This document shows positions 1 through 10,200 of a stretch of 20,839 nucleotides of DNA, piece after piece. The position numbers and the translations under genes are program-made. Within the stretch, counting starts at the first letter, position 1; the number at the start of each line of letters is the position of its first letter. Under the pieces are notes generated by a model, which was given only the letters and a program-made list of their open reading frames with translations, was not told where the DNA came from and did no database searches. Source of the DNA: Lenisia limosa (Eukaryota; Breviatea); assembly GCA_001655205.1 (NCBI GenBank), contig LPNZ01005502.1:1-20839 (forward strand), read 5' to 3'.

Positions 1-441
1 TATGTCCCTCGAGGAGATCAATGCTGGATGGACAGAGCGCGGACCAGACCAGACTGCAGAAAAGAATCCCTACAGGTACGAACAATATGGTGTCAAGCAT
101 ACTGTGACTATTCTAAACCATATTGATGCTGAGCAAACAAGTAGTAATGGTATCAAAAAAAGGGAGGTTGGCTGGGCAAACACAAAGCACAAAACAAAAC
201 AAACAGACAGAAAACATTGAAATCGAAACAACAACACAAAAAACAAAACAAAGGGGCACAAGTCAAAGGTTACTTTTAAAAATATTAAGCTGAGGGGAAA
301 AATAGCACTTGGGCTTTGAAAAAGCACCCCCAGTGAATCTTTGAACCAAGACATTGGCGCATCAGCCGGCATCAACGTTTTATGAATGTTAGTCAGATAT
401 CTGGTCTTCTCATTTGTTGTAAAATACAGAATTAAGCTTAC
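1..441. other. Left-edge region without a recognised exon
   Basis: This follows the donor at 441-440 of the transporter's last recognised exon (minus strand). An A-rich block at about 190-260 reads as a long T-rich run on the minus strand. Hydrophobic minus-strand frames here (for example the open frame covering 444-70) look like low-complexity T-rich translation rather than a conserved helix. Splicing onto the nearest acceptors that begin with A would create a TGA codon, so the terminal exon is either shorter than expected, uses a distant acceptor (such as one near 52), or lies off the left edge. Confidence 0.4.
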
Positions 442-2580
442 CAATAATACTCTGAAAATACTGAGGCATATATCAATGTATCGCTCAATAAGGCAGCCGG
501 AATTGTTAGGCTCAATGCAACAGTACCTGTGTCACACGTAAGAGAAACGTCAAGGTCAATGTCAAAGTTACTCTTCTACAACCCCCACTCCCCCCTGAAC
601 CTATTAAAGGCGATGTCAGTAGCACTGCAAGAATCCAGAGGCAGTCACTGAGAACTGTTCCAATCAGAGCATTCAGTGCCAAAACAAGGGCAACCTCGCA
701 ACCTATATGTATGAAGAGCGAAAAAGAAAACTCCCCAATTCAAATTGGCTATATCCACTCACCAGGCCAAACAACTGTTTCGACTTGAGAGCAGTGCGCA
801 AAGATGACAAAGGGACTGACAATAAGAAGATTGATGACGCCCACAATGCCCAAGAACAGTGGCATGGAGACCTTCTTGTCCACTCCTACCCTGTACTACA
901 AACAATAATCTTAACACCCGCAACAGTTCAGACGTATCGGGGTAACGGGAAAATGCGAATTCACTCAGCAAACCTCAAGGATCGTTGCATATGCAGCGTA
1001 TAGAATTGCACTGAGTAATGCAAGGACATCTCCAGTAACTGTAGAGTTGCCACTATCATTTTTGTCCGAGTTAGCTACAAGTGCAGCACCACCCAAGCTG
1101 AACAATTAACAGTTTAACCCCATTTCTTCCAAAATGACTGACAGGCAAAAGTAACAATTACCCCCTCTCACGAAAATGCAACAGCAAAAAATTTGTTAAG
1201 TGTGGCTTTCTCCCTTCCTGAAATTGCCCCTATCACTAACGTCCAAAGGCCTGAGGTTGTACTGGGGAATCATATTCATGTTGAAGAAATCATTATCTCT
1301 GAGTAATACGAAAAAAAATACAGTATAATACTACAAGAAAGGAACAATAGGAACAAATAGCAACCCCTCACCTGAGAACAGTATTGCTTGCAACAGATGT
1401 ATAAGCCAAGGATATATTGAAGAGGAGGTTTGCAAGGAAGAAGGAAGGCCAAAAGTACAATGCATTCAGCAGGTGCTACAAAAATAAGACGTTACTGTAA
1501 GGAATGTGTTTATAATACTTTAAAGTTCTTTTTTATAACTTTCTCACAGCAGAGCAAGTTTACCTCTTTCAAAGAACTCATTGCGATCTCCTGAAAAGTA
1601 AATTCCTTGGTTTAATAATACGGGACAGATAACCGGCAGCAATACATACCTGTGGTTTTTCCTGGCAGGCACCTTGCTCGACACCTTTCTCAGAATTGAG
1701 CAAAAGGGATTGTGTTTCCATATTTTTGTCTCTTCGAATGTAAGTTCAGTTCATAAAGCACCTATCTTGTTTCCAGGCAATCAGATCATAAGCGCTTTCA
1801 CCACATACCTCCATAGAGACTGCCATTCTTTGGACCATAAAAACCTCAGTAAGTAGACCGAAAAAAAAGACACGTTGAAAAATGTCAAGAAGAGTGGCTT
1901 GTCAAAATCAGTCTCGACAAGAATGTACCTTAAAATAGGTGAAATAAAAAGAGAAAATTAAATAACTTAATATGAAGCGCAGATTATCATAACAAGATTG
2001 GCAGGTATCTTCCACGAAAGTTGGAGTTTTGTATTTCTGCAATCGAAAGGTTAGTATTATATGTACGAAGGATGTCTGATTGGCAAACAAAATCAAAACT
2101 GACTCAATTTAGGCGATATATATAATATATATTATAATATCATATTATATATACACTATATATAAAAATATAACTACATAATAATTATTCGAAATATAAT
2201 ACTTTAAAGCAATAAATTGCCTTGCCTCTCACTTAATTGCATTGGAAGACCCCACCCAAATGGTAACTACCAAGAGCAACAGAACAATCCCTATTGAAGT
2301 AAAACCAGAAATGTGAATCACAATCTTGAAGTCCCTGAATAAAACTGCTAGAAATAATCTTATACTGCTTTCAAAATCTAGAAACTTGAGATTTTTCCAA
2401 ATTAGATTCCAGATGCCAAATCGCAATATACCAATATACCAACGCAGCAATGCCACCCACCCTCTCTCTTCCCATATCCAAATAATATATCATTTATTGT
2501 GTATAACTCTCCATGATTCTGATCCAGCTATTTCTCTATTGAGAGGATTCACTAAACATACCAAGGGAGAAAGACTTCAT
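442..2580 (-). CDS. SLC35F5-type (DMT superfamily) membrane transporter, 3' end not resolved
   Basis: Multi-pass membrane protein of the drug/metabolite transporter superfamily, closest to the SLC35F5 branch; substrate unknown, probably an endomembrane or vacuolar solute carrier (inference). Exons in transcript order: 2580-2562, 2290-2233, 1928-1809, 1731-1650, 1590-1564, 1475-1372, 1261-1172, 1097-974, 895-763, 702-601, 526-442, giving 314 codons plus 2 nt with consistent phase. Family-typical blocks: VVTIWVGSSNAIKY (first helix), DFDKPLFLTFFNVSFF, FFLANLLFNISLAYTSVAS, STTSGLWTLVIGA, LLSAILYAAYATILE, MPLFLGIVGVINLLIVSPF, ALNALIGTVLSDCLW and GTVALSLTIPAALLSDT. The start ATG at 2580 opens a 19-nt first exon; it is chosen because its splice to 2290 keeps frame, and is the weakest part. 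The loop after helix 2 (about residues 67-93) is much shorter than in human SLC35F5. The last helix expected after ...FSEYYW was not found in 1-441. Confidence 0.88.
2115..2172. repeat. AT-rich simple repeat in transporter intron
   Basis: TATA/ATATAATAT-type low-complexity tract containing the TATCATA word found in several other introns here. It lies inside the 304-nt transporter intron 1929-2232, one of the longest introns in the window. Confidence 0.75.
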
Positions 2581-3277
2581 TATTGATAGGGACGATAGGC
2601 CTTCTAATTACCTCATCAAGAGAGAGGACAGATGCCGAAATCTGGAGAATAACTAATCACTAGATATAAATTCAGACGCAGAGGCAGACAGGAATAGAGA
2701 TGTGCGGGTGCTGGGTGTATATCCATTATCCTGTGAATATCTTTTAGACCTACACAAGCAAAGAGTCGATGCAGGCACCCCCCCCCCACAACTGTAATAC
2801 GCGCTCAGCTGCTCTTTTTCTGCTTTCTTTATTATGTATTAACGTGTCGATACGTTTTATTAAATGTTTGAAACAATGAAGCAATTCAGACAGCTTTTAG
2901 GTATAAACACTGGTACAGTTGACTGTCCTCCGTTTACTAGCCGGTTCAGCCCAGCTAGCCAGCTTTACGCATTACAGGGTTACGGGGTTGTTGTTTCATG
3001 GTTGTTTGTTAGTGGTCGGTTGTTGTTTGTTGTTGGCGCACGCGCTCGCTACCCCTCCTCACGTTGCCGCGCATCCCTCTGAGCTGAACAGAGGCTACCT
3101 TGGCGCGAGCGAACGACAAAGGTAGTAAGACCTGGACGGCTCAGAGCTGTGCATCATTTGACCAGAGTAGGATGATTGGGAATGGGCATGATCATGATCA
3201 TGATTGCATACATGACCTTATCATCATATTTGTTTCTCTGCAAGTACAAGGGCCCATTTTTTAAAAAAATTCACCAG
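2581..3277. promoter_or_regulatory. Divergent promoter region between the transporter and PIF1
   Basis: This is the 697-bp space between the chosen start codons of two divergent genes. It includes a C9 tract near 2779, and at about 3035-3120 a stretch clearly richer in G+C and CpG than its surroundings (repeated CGC/GCG, TTGGCGCGAGCG). Just upstream of PIF1 at about 3185-3208 there is a short tandem ATGATC/TGATCA repeat. No TATA box is convincing. An open frame from ATG 2864 to 3082 has no recognisable protein features and is not annotated as a gene. A short first exon of PIF1 could be hidden here. Confidence 0.5.
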
Positions 3278-6200
3278 ATGAATGTTCTGACACCTTCTTG
3301 TCACGTACCTGAAATATCATGGATACCCCTTTCCCATGAACAAAGGTTTGCCCGCAACTTTGAATCCTGGGGAATTGCAACAGACGCTGTCCATGACATT
3401 TTAGGGCGATCATTAACTTAGTTCGGCAAGGCAATTCAGTGTTCTTTACGGGGCCTGGGGGAACTGGTGAGCTGATGGAGTGTAAGGTTAAACGTTGAGA
3501 TAATTCTGTGTTACACTGACACCTAAGGTAAAACCGTCCTTCTTCGAGAGATTATCAGAGCTGCCAATCCAATCTGCACTAATGTAACTGCTATGACAGG
3601 TATGAGTGGATTTTATGATACCAAGGTACAAAGTTTCTAATGTCATACAACTTATTATTTCGTGGATTGGACCCAATTTATTCTCACAGGTATCGCCGCG
3701 AAGGCAATTGGTGGGACAACACTGCATTCCTTCCTTGGCCAATCTGCTGTTAGCGGTGATGAAAATATCAACAATGGTATATCTGCAATATAGTATTATA
3801 TAATACATTTAATACATACATCAGCAAGGTTATTTCGATGTAGGTGGATTGTTCAGTGGCCGAAGCCATTTTTGCAGCAAAGTTCAACAAAAAACTTGAG
3901 GAGTATGCACAGCATTGGAAACCCATGTTTCACTTTTCTGACCAATATTTCTCACAATTTCAGTATGAAGTCATGTGAAGTCTTAATTATTGATGAAGTA
4001 TCAATGCTAAGCTACAAAATGTTGAGCATTCTGGATGCCTTACTTAGAAAAGCTCGAGTGGGTTTGGTTTTTCCTTTTAATTACTCTTTTTGATGATGAT
4101 TGCAGCTTCCAATATGCTCTACTGTCCAAGAAAAGAAGGGTTTATGTAATTTTAGTTTTTGAAGAGAAGTGTTCCATTTGGCGGAGTTCAGCTCATTCTT
4201 GCAGGAGATTTCTTTCAAGTTGGTTTTCTGTGAAATCTTTTTAACGAACAACATTATTATCCTTTTTTATCTTCACAAGATTTTTGGGGAATACTAACAC
4301 ACCCCTTTCAGCTCCCCCCAGTTACAAAGGATGATGAAAAACTGCAATATGCGTTCGAACACCCCTTGTGGCAGTCCTATATAAAACATAAAACCACGTT
4401 AACACGAGTGTTTCGACAATCTGAAGTGAGTTTGGACTTTGAACCTGTTCTGCTGAAGTCGAATGTCTTTTGAGCTAAATACTTATAAATGTTACGGCTC
4501 GTGGGGTCAAATGTTCTTTCCTACTTATTGCTTTAGCCTGATTTATGCCATCATCTCAACCTTGTCAGAGAGGGATATGTCCCTAAAGAGACAAAGAAAT
4601 TTTTCCAAAGTAAGTGTAATTTACAACTATATAACTCAATCTTATCATGATACTCAGTAATTCACATTGCCAGGTTTAAAACTTGGCAAAGACAAAGAGG
4701 CCTCAGCTTTACGTATTTTCCCTACGAACAAAGAATGCGATGATTACAATGCCGGAAAATTAAATAAATTAGAAGGAAAGGTGGGTGATTGATGATGGGT
4801 CATTTCCTTCTTACATATATCCTCCTCTATATGATGAATGGTTAGCTTTCGTTCTGAAAAGTGATATCTAAGAATTAGTTAACAATTTCAGGTGTATTCA
4901 TACTACGCGAAAGACAAAGGTGATTTGAAGTGGCATGAAGTTAACAAGTAGAGGGAGACATTTCTGATCTCATGAAAGTGGTTTGTATGTCATGACGTTT
5001 TAGGCTCATGTTAGTTCAAAGCTGTGTTCGATTAAAAACTGGATCCCAAGTGATGCTTCTGGCAAATCATGATCTTGAGAAAGGACTGGTCAACGGGTCA
5101 TGTGGACGCGTCAAAGATTTCACATCGAAAGGCTTCCCCATCGTCTTATTTGGTATGGATAGGTACTACAATATTACTGAGGGATGGATTCACTAATTGA
5201 CCTTTCAGATACCCATGAATTAATTGTCAAGAAAAAAGTGTTTCAAGAAAAAGATTCGGAAGGAGGAGTTATTTGTGAAAGATTGCAACTACCGCTTAAG
5301 CTTGCATGTAAGCTGATGGGATCATTTTCACCACTTATTCTTTTAGGGGGAATTACGGTCCATAAATCCCAAGGCATGTCCCTTGATAAGGCTCACATTG
5401 ATCTCAACAAATCATTTGCCCCAGGCCAAGTGTAAATGGGATTCAATCAATGACTAGTTACCAGATGAATACTTGTTCCTCATTCCATTTAAGCAGGGTG
5501 CCAACCCAAAAACTTGTTAGGATAAACCACAAAGCCAAAAATCGAGCGTAACCCGCGTGATATTTATTTACTGTTATAAAAGCAGTTGTTTTTTGAAACA
5601 AGAGAGCAAATGTTGTGTTTTCATACTTACCAAAACTTTAGTAAAAAGTAATGACGTAACCAAAACTTTTTTTCGGATATCTGTGACACTTTTCTGGATT
5701 GACACCCTGGTTTACGTTATCCTCACTTTGTCTTTGTAGATATGTAGCACTCAGTCGTGTACGCTCGAAGGCTGGCTTGACTATCGAAGGATTCTCTGAA
5801 GGAAAAGTCCTAGTTGAGAACAGAGGTAAATTATACGGAATATTCTGATCCATTGTTAGTAATCTTCAGGTCTGTAATATTCTAAAACCTTCAGTACTTG
5901 AGTTTTCGAAGACATTGGTTCCCGTAGCAGAAGAAACCGATGCTGTTTCCCCAAGCTCTCCATGGCCAATTGTTAAACTAAGTATCAGTCCTGAGCTACC
6001 TACGAGTGACTTTCTAGGACTTAGGTGAGGAAGGTTCAATCACAATCATAGTTTTTGGAATCTTACACTTTTTTTTGAACAGTGGCGCTTAACGTTTCCC
6101 AGAAAAGTCGAGAGAAAGACCATGTCAGATCAAGCACTCAAAGAAATTGTTGACTTTGTGAGTGAGTTTTTTTTACATTTCTGATTTTTCTTTCTCATGT

Positions 6201-6874
6201 TGTTCCTCTCTCTTCCCAATGCTTTTTCATCCACAAGAGATGTGCATCAGCGTCAGACTCTGATGATGACACAATCCAACGACCAACACCCGTATTTTCT
6301 GCACCCATTGGTTCAGTATCAAGGAGTAGTTCCAAAGCAAAAATGAGGATTCAACTCGACAGGAATCTCAACAGTAGTCAGAGCTTCTGTGTATTTCAAA
6401 AATCAGTTTTCAGCTTTGGAGTAAGTAACCTTTTAGTTCAGACTAAGTCACGTCTTTCAGCTAAACAGAAGGAAAATAATCTTAAGCAGGTTCAAGGAGA
6501 AGGTTTATAGTATTTCTTATTCCTTGAATTGTATTGCCTTAACACCTTCAGGCTTTGGTCAAGGAACTTCAGCAGCACAACGAGGCTACAAACCATAAAC
6601 TTGGAAGGTTTTGTGCAAATGTTGTTACAAGAAAAAAAGTTGAAAAGGTGGGTGGGTGCACAGATATTTTATTCAATAGAAAGTTATTCCAAAGCCCAAA
6701 CCACTTCCTAGTACCTGCATTCTCTCAGAATCAGAAACTGAGTAAGCAAATTGATATTTCATTGCATTATTCAATCACAGAATTGCTGATATTTAACAAT
6801 TTAGTTCTGACAGTGGTGAAGACCCAATTGAAGTAATCAAAAGATTGCAAGAAAGGGCAGCGTTGCTGAAGTGA
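3278..6874 (+). CDS. PIF1: PIF1-family 5'-3' DNA helicase, 21 exons
   Basis: ATP-dependent superfamily 1B helicase acting in nuclear and/or mitochondrial DNA maintenance (family knowledge). Exons: 3278-3345, 3405-3466, 3528-3599, 3690-3776, 3857-3926, 3964-4057, 4165-4218, 4312-4425, 4537-4609, 4674-4780, 4892-4947, 5004-5152, 5209-5307, 5347-5431, 5740-5825, 5895-6024, 6103-6157, 6238-6420, 6552-6651, 6729-6741, 6805-6874. They sum to 1827 nt, 608 residues plus stop. Seen: LSHEQR entry motif 18-23, Walker A GPGGTGKT 39-46, TGIAAKAIGGTTLHSF 67-82, Walker B LIIDEVSML 127-135, GDFFQLPPV 165-173, LTRVFRQSE 199-207, VMLL 302-305 with GLVNGS 313-318, WGITVHKSQGMSLD 369-382, YVALSRVRS 398-406. Residues 407-608 form a Ser/Asp-rich tail. 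Only 38 residues precede Walker A, short for the family, so a 5' exon may be missing; the frame is also open from ATG 3176. The 13-nt exon 20 could instead be a 30-nt exon starting at 6712 with a shifted donor. Confidence 0.93.
3927..3963 (+). other. 37-nt intron of PIF1
   Basis: GTTTCA...TTTCAG, 37 nt, joining the region before Walker B (...AQHWKP) to IMKSCEVLIIDE. The donor is non-optimal (GTTTCA), but the splice restores the canonical spacing and frame of motif II. Confidence 0.75.
4292..4298 (+). promoter_or_regulatory. Branch-point-like TACTAAC in PIF1 intron 7
   Basis: Perfect TACTAAC ending 13 nt before the acceptor CAG (4309-4311) of intron 4219-4311. This is the consensus branch site of fungal-type introns and supports the splice that joins GDFFQ to LPPV. 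Confidence 0.7.
5308..5346 (+). other. 39-nt stop-free intron between PIF1 motifs V and VI
   Basis: GTAAGC...TTTTAG, 39 nt. Splicing creates W369 of the conserved WGITVHKSQG block. The intron is a multiple of three with no in-frame stop, so unspliced message would stay in frame and carry an insertion directly before motif VI. Family conservation supports splicing. Confidence 0.8.
5432..5739 (+). other. 308-nt intron of PIF1
   Basis: Longest intron of the helicase gene, splitting FAPGQ from VYVALSRVRS. It is AT-rich. I see no nested gene or clear repeat inside it. Confidence 0.8.
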
Positions 6875-7267
6875 TTGGTTGTTTTGATTTCAAGGTATTG
6901 TTTAAGCGGTTGTGATGCTTTAATGAATTTGGGAAAAAAAGAGTTGCAATCAGGGTGGAATCACTGAAACAAGGATCAGATTGCAATTCGTGGGAAAGTC
7001 TGACTATATACATGTATATGCATGAAAAAGAAACAGAAACGTGGCAAAAGGTAACAAGCTCACTTCAGAGCAATTATGATGGAGTTGACTCTCTCAGTGA
7101 ACTCCTTACCAAAACTACGAACCTAAATGGTGATGCTGTACATATGTTTTCGCTAGCCTACAAGAAGAATGGCCTCCAATTCTCGAGTAAGATCAGGCAT
7201 ATCCGTCACCAGACCCTGGATGTCAAAAGAACAAAGGGATCTGTACACAATGTTTTACAATGTATTG
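6875..7267. other. Convergent 3' region between PIF1 and ECM29
   Basis: 393 bp separate the two stop codons of genes facing each other, so the 3' UTRs probably lie close together or overlap. The plus strand is open without stop from 6916 to 7311, with a first ATG at 7012 (99 residues, ending inside the antisense of ECM29's last exon). The peptide is polar, matches nothing I recognise, and has no convincing link to either gene by splicing. I do not call it a gene. Confidence 0.6.
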
Positions 7268-10200
7268 TTAGCTTACCGGTTTTGAGACGAGTCGATCTAG
7301 ACATAGGATGATAGACTTGGCAACATCAGTCTGCTTGGCTTTCAGACTTGTGTTGGCAGCGTCGAGAAGGGTGAGCATGTCCTCGTCCTTAACAGGGATT
7401 AGTAAAAGAACAATTAGCCAGAGTGAGTGCATTGTAGAAGCAGAGAGAATCTTACCTTTGCAAGATTGGCGATGGCCGTCCAGGCAGCTGTTGCTTTCAA
7501 AATTTCCGTTGACGATTTTTTCTCGAATTCTATGTCGTCAAAAGACGAAAACATCATCAGATTTAACAACCTTTGAGCTTCTCTGCATCTTCGTCTTTGT
7601 AATTACTTCGCTCAATCTAAAATATTGAAAAAGTTCCTTTTTTACTCCTTACCTCAGGAGGACAGAACACCAGGGATTTCAGGATTTTGGCTTTAAACTG
7701 TTTTACTAAAAGGTGAATGAAAAAAATAAATAAATAAAAAGTGACTTTTGCATCCATTCCGTCAAGAGAAAGTGAGATAAAGAAAACCTCTCACCACAGT
7801 TCAGAATTGGGGCTACCTGCTCCTCTTGTCTACTTGAGCCATCTGAATAATAACAAATTGAACGAAACACAAATAATAAATGGATGAGTGGGGTTTCTCA
7901 AAAGAATGGCAACGGGAAGTAAACTGCTTCTCCTCACATGTATCTGCTGCTATGCCTATAGCATTCATTCTCTCAACAACACTCCACTCGTCTTTGGGGT
8001 CAACACAAAGTACTTCAGCTGCATTATCGGTCACGGTCTACATAATGTAACAAGAAAATAGTTTGATTGGATGTAATAAATGAATGGCGGGTGTTAAGCA
8101 AAATAAGAATCAAACCTTCTTAAGAAGAAGCTTAGGGGAAGAAAACGAAAGTCTATAGGCAGAGGCTAAGGCACTGTAGAACTTCCCTGAGTTTTTCCAC
8201 CCATCAGTTGGGTCAATTACGTCAGTTAAGCTGACAATTAAGTTGTTGAGAGCGTTTGTAGAGTCAGAATTGAGAGAGGAGAGAGGTGCCTACGGGGTTA
8301 ATATGAACGGGTGCAATGGTGTGACTTTCATATAACAGCTTTCACCTCAATTGATGGCTCTTCAGAGAAGTTGAACGGTTTTGGGAGGAATGTGTCCAAA
8401 AGGGAACAAATAGAAACCACAGCACTGGATTGGAGCTTTCTTGGGTGATCAGGACTAGAATAGGTTATTGAATGACTCGCTGCAAAAAGATATCGTAGTC
8501 TGTGATTTATAATGGAATTAAACACCCAATAAAGAAGGGGCACTTCTCCAACCCACCTTAAGTAGCTGACGAGAGCCTTGGAAACCTCAGGGAAATAGAG
8601 GCCCAGACCAGCTCGTTGACTGGGAAGGAGGAAATTCACAACCTCTTTCTGGAGAGAAAGTAAAGACAAAAACTAATCCTTCTGTGTATATAATATTATA
8701 TATCTAGTGGTAGATAGATATATATGATATATTCAATACCATAATATAAATCATCATTCCAACCCACCCGCTGTTTTAGCCACCGATACCCGGCCAACCA
8801 TGGGCTCTGCTACCTCCTGCTGATTGTCGCCTGATCCTAACCAGGCAACCGGGAGAATGTCTGCAATAAAAATACGAGCAACAGTCTCAGCGTATTTTGT
8901 AAGCTATACGGGGGGGGGNNNNNNNNNNNNNNNNNNNNNNNNNNNNNNNNNNNNNNNNNNNNNNNGTGGCTCTTTAAAAAAACGTCCTGAGTTACAAAAA
9001 TAAACCTTTTATTGTTTCATTTTTTTCATAAAAATACCAGCAGTTGTAATACAATACCTTATCCCACCTCTCTGAGGGTCATTGCAGCAGCGTATCTCTG
9101 GGCATCTTTTTCAGCACCACACAATTCAGTCAAATCTTTAATAAGGTGGCCCATTGCTTTTGGCTGAAGGGTTACCGTGATTTTCAAGTACTCCATAAGT
9201 CCACCTACTCCAGCATGTCGACTGACAGTACCAATACTTCTTGCTGCTGAAGCCTGCACGCCAGGGGAGCTATCTTTTAGGCCAAATCGAAGAGCCTTCA
9301 AGACCGGGGTTGCAAATCTGATATAATCAATCCAACACCACAGGACTGACATAGATATTCTCAAGGTCTAAAATTATGTCGTTAATTCGAATTAATGTCA
9401 TTAATTATTTACGGTCGCCAAATCAGCTCTATTCCCCTTCAAAACAGTAATAAATTTCTGAGAATACACACTATTTGTTTATGAAGGGAAACAAAGAAAA
9501 AAAAATAATCATAAAAAAATAACGTTTCAAAAATTTTCATTTTTTTTGCGAGGTCAGCAAACTTTATCGCGAAAATTCAATTTTTCAGTTTATGCTCGCA
9601 TTTTTCTCAATATGTCCTTTTTTACGAGTTAAATTGTTGTGAAGTTGACCGTAGCATGAAAAAGAGACAGTCACAGAAAATTGAATTAACATAGTTTAGG
9701 ACCTCGAGCATAAATATGCATAGTGCCAGGATAAAGGTGAAAATGCTCCTCCTTACGATTTTTTAAAGGTTTCTACCGGAGCAGAAAATAGCCATGCAAT
9801 ACCCCTGGTAGCAAGACTACAGAGATTAGAATTCATCTTATGTGAGACATTATTACAAGCCAGAATTTTCAAGGTAAATGATCGCTAACCCTTTGTGAAG
9901 GAGGCCTGTGCCAGATTTGACCACTTCGGAATAGCTGGTTGCTAATGCTTGCCTTGATAATGACAAGGTATGACATGCAATAACCCTGGTTTGCTACCCC
10001 AAGCCATTTAATTGCAGTTTTTGAAGGTAAAGAGTTGTTCGATGTCGCTTACATAGCGTCTTCTTTGTCAGACGAGAGAACAGCCATTGTCAAAGTTCTT
10101 AACGCCTGGGCACTTGGAAGGGCTTCAGCTGCTTTAAGTCTTGCCGACTCTATTCAATGAGACAGTGCAATCAAGGAAAGAAGATATAGTACAAACCAAG

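Noticed and set aside
2016-2100. Minus-strand peptide KYKTPTF taken at first as the conserved KPxF loop of the transporter
   Set aside because: Its frame does not match the phase-2 end of the preceding exon, and the exon at 1928-1809 (YILVETDFDKPLFLTFFN) is a far better and in-phase match.
2864-3125. Two overlapping open frames upstream of PIF1 as small genes
   Set aside because: Their composition follows the local GT/GC-rich DNA, they show no domain, and they lie in the divergent promoter region.
3278-6874. PIF1-like helicase as part of a Helitron transposon
   Set aside because: No Rep/HUH domain or Helitron termini seen; the gene is intron-dense like its neighbours and sits among housekeeping genes.
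7813-8034. 73-codon minus-strand open frame as a separate gene
   Set aside because: Its first part is ECM29 exon 58 and the rest is intron; the next exon starts at 7842 in another phase.
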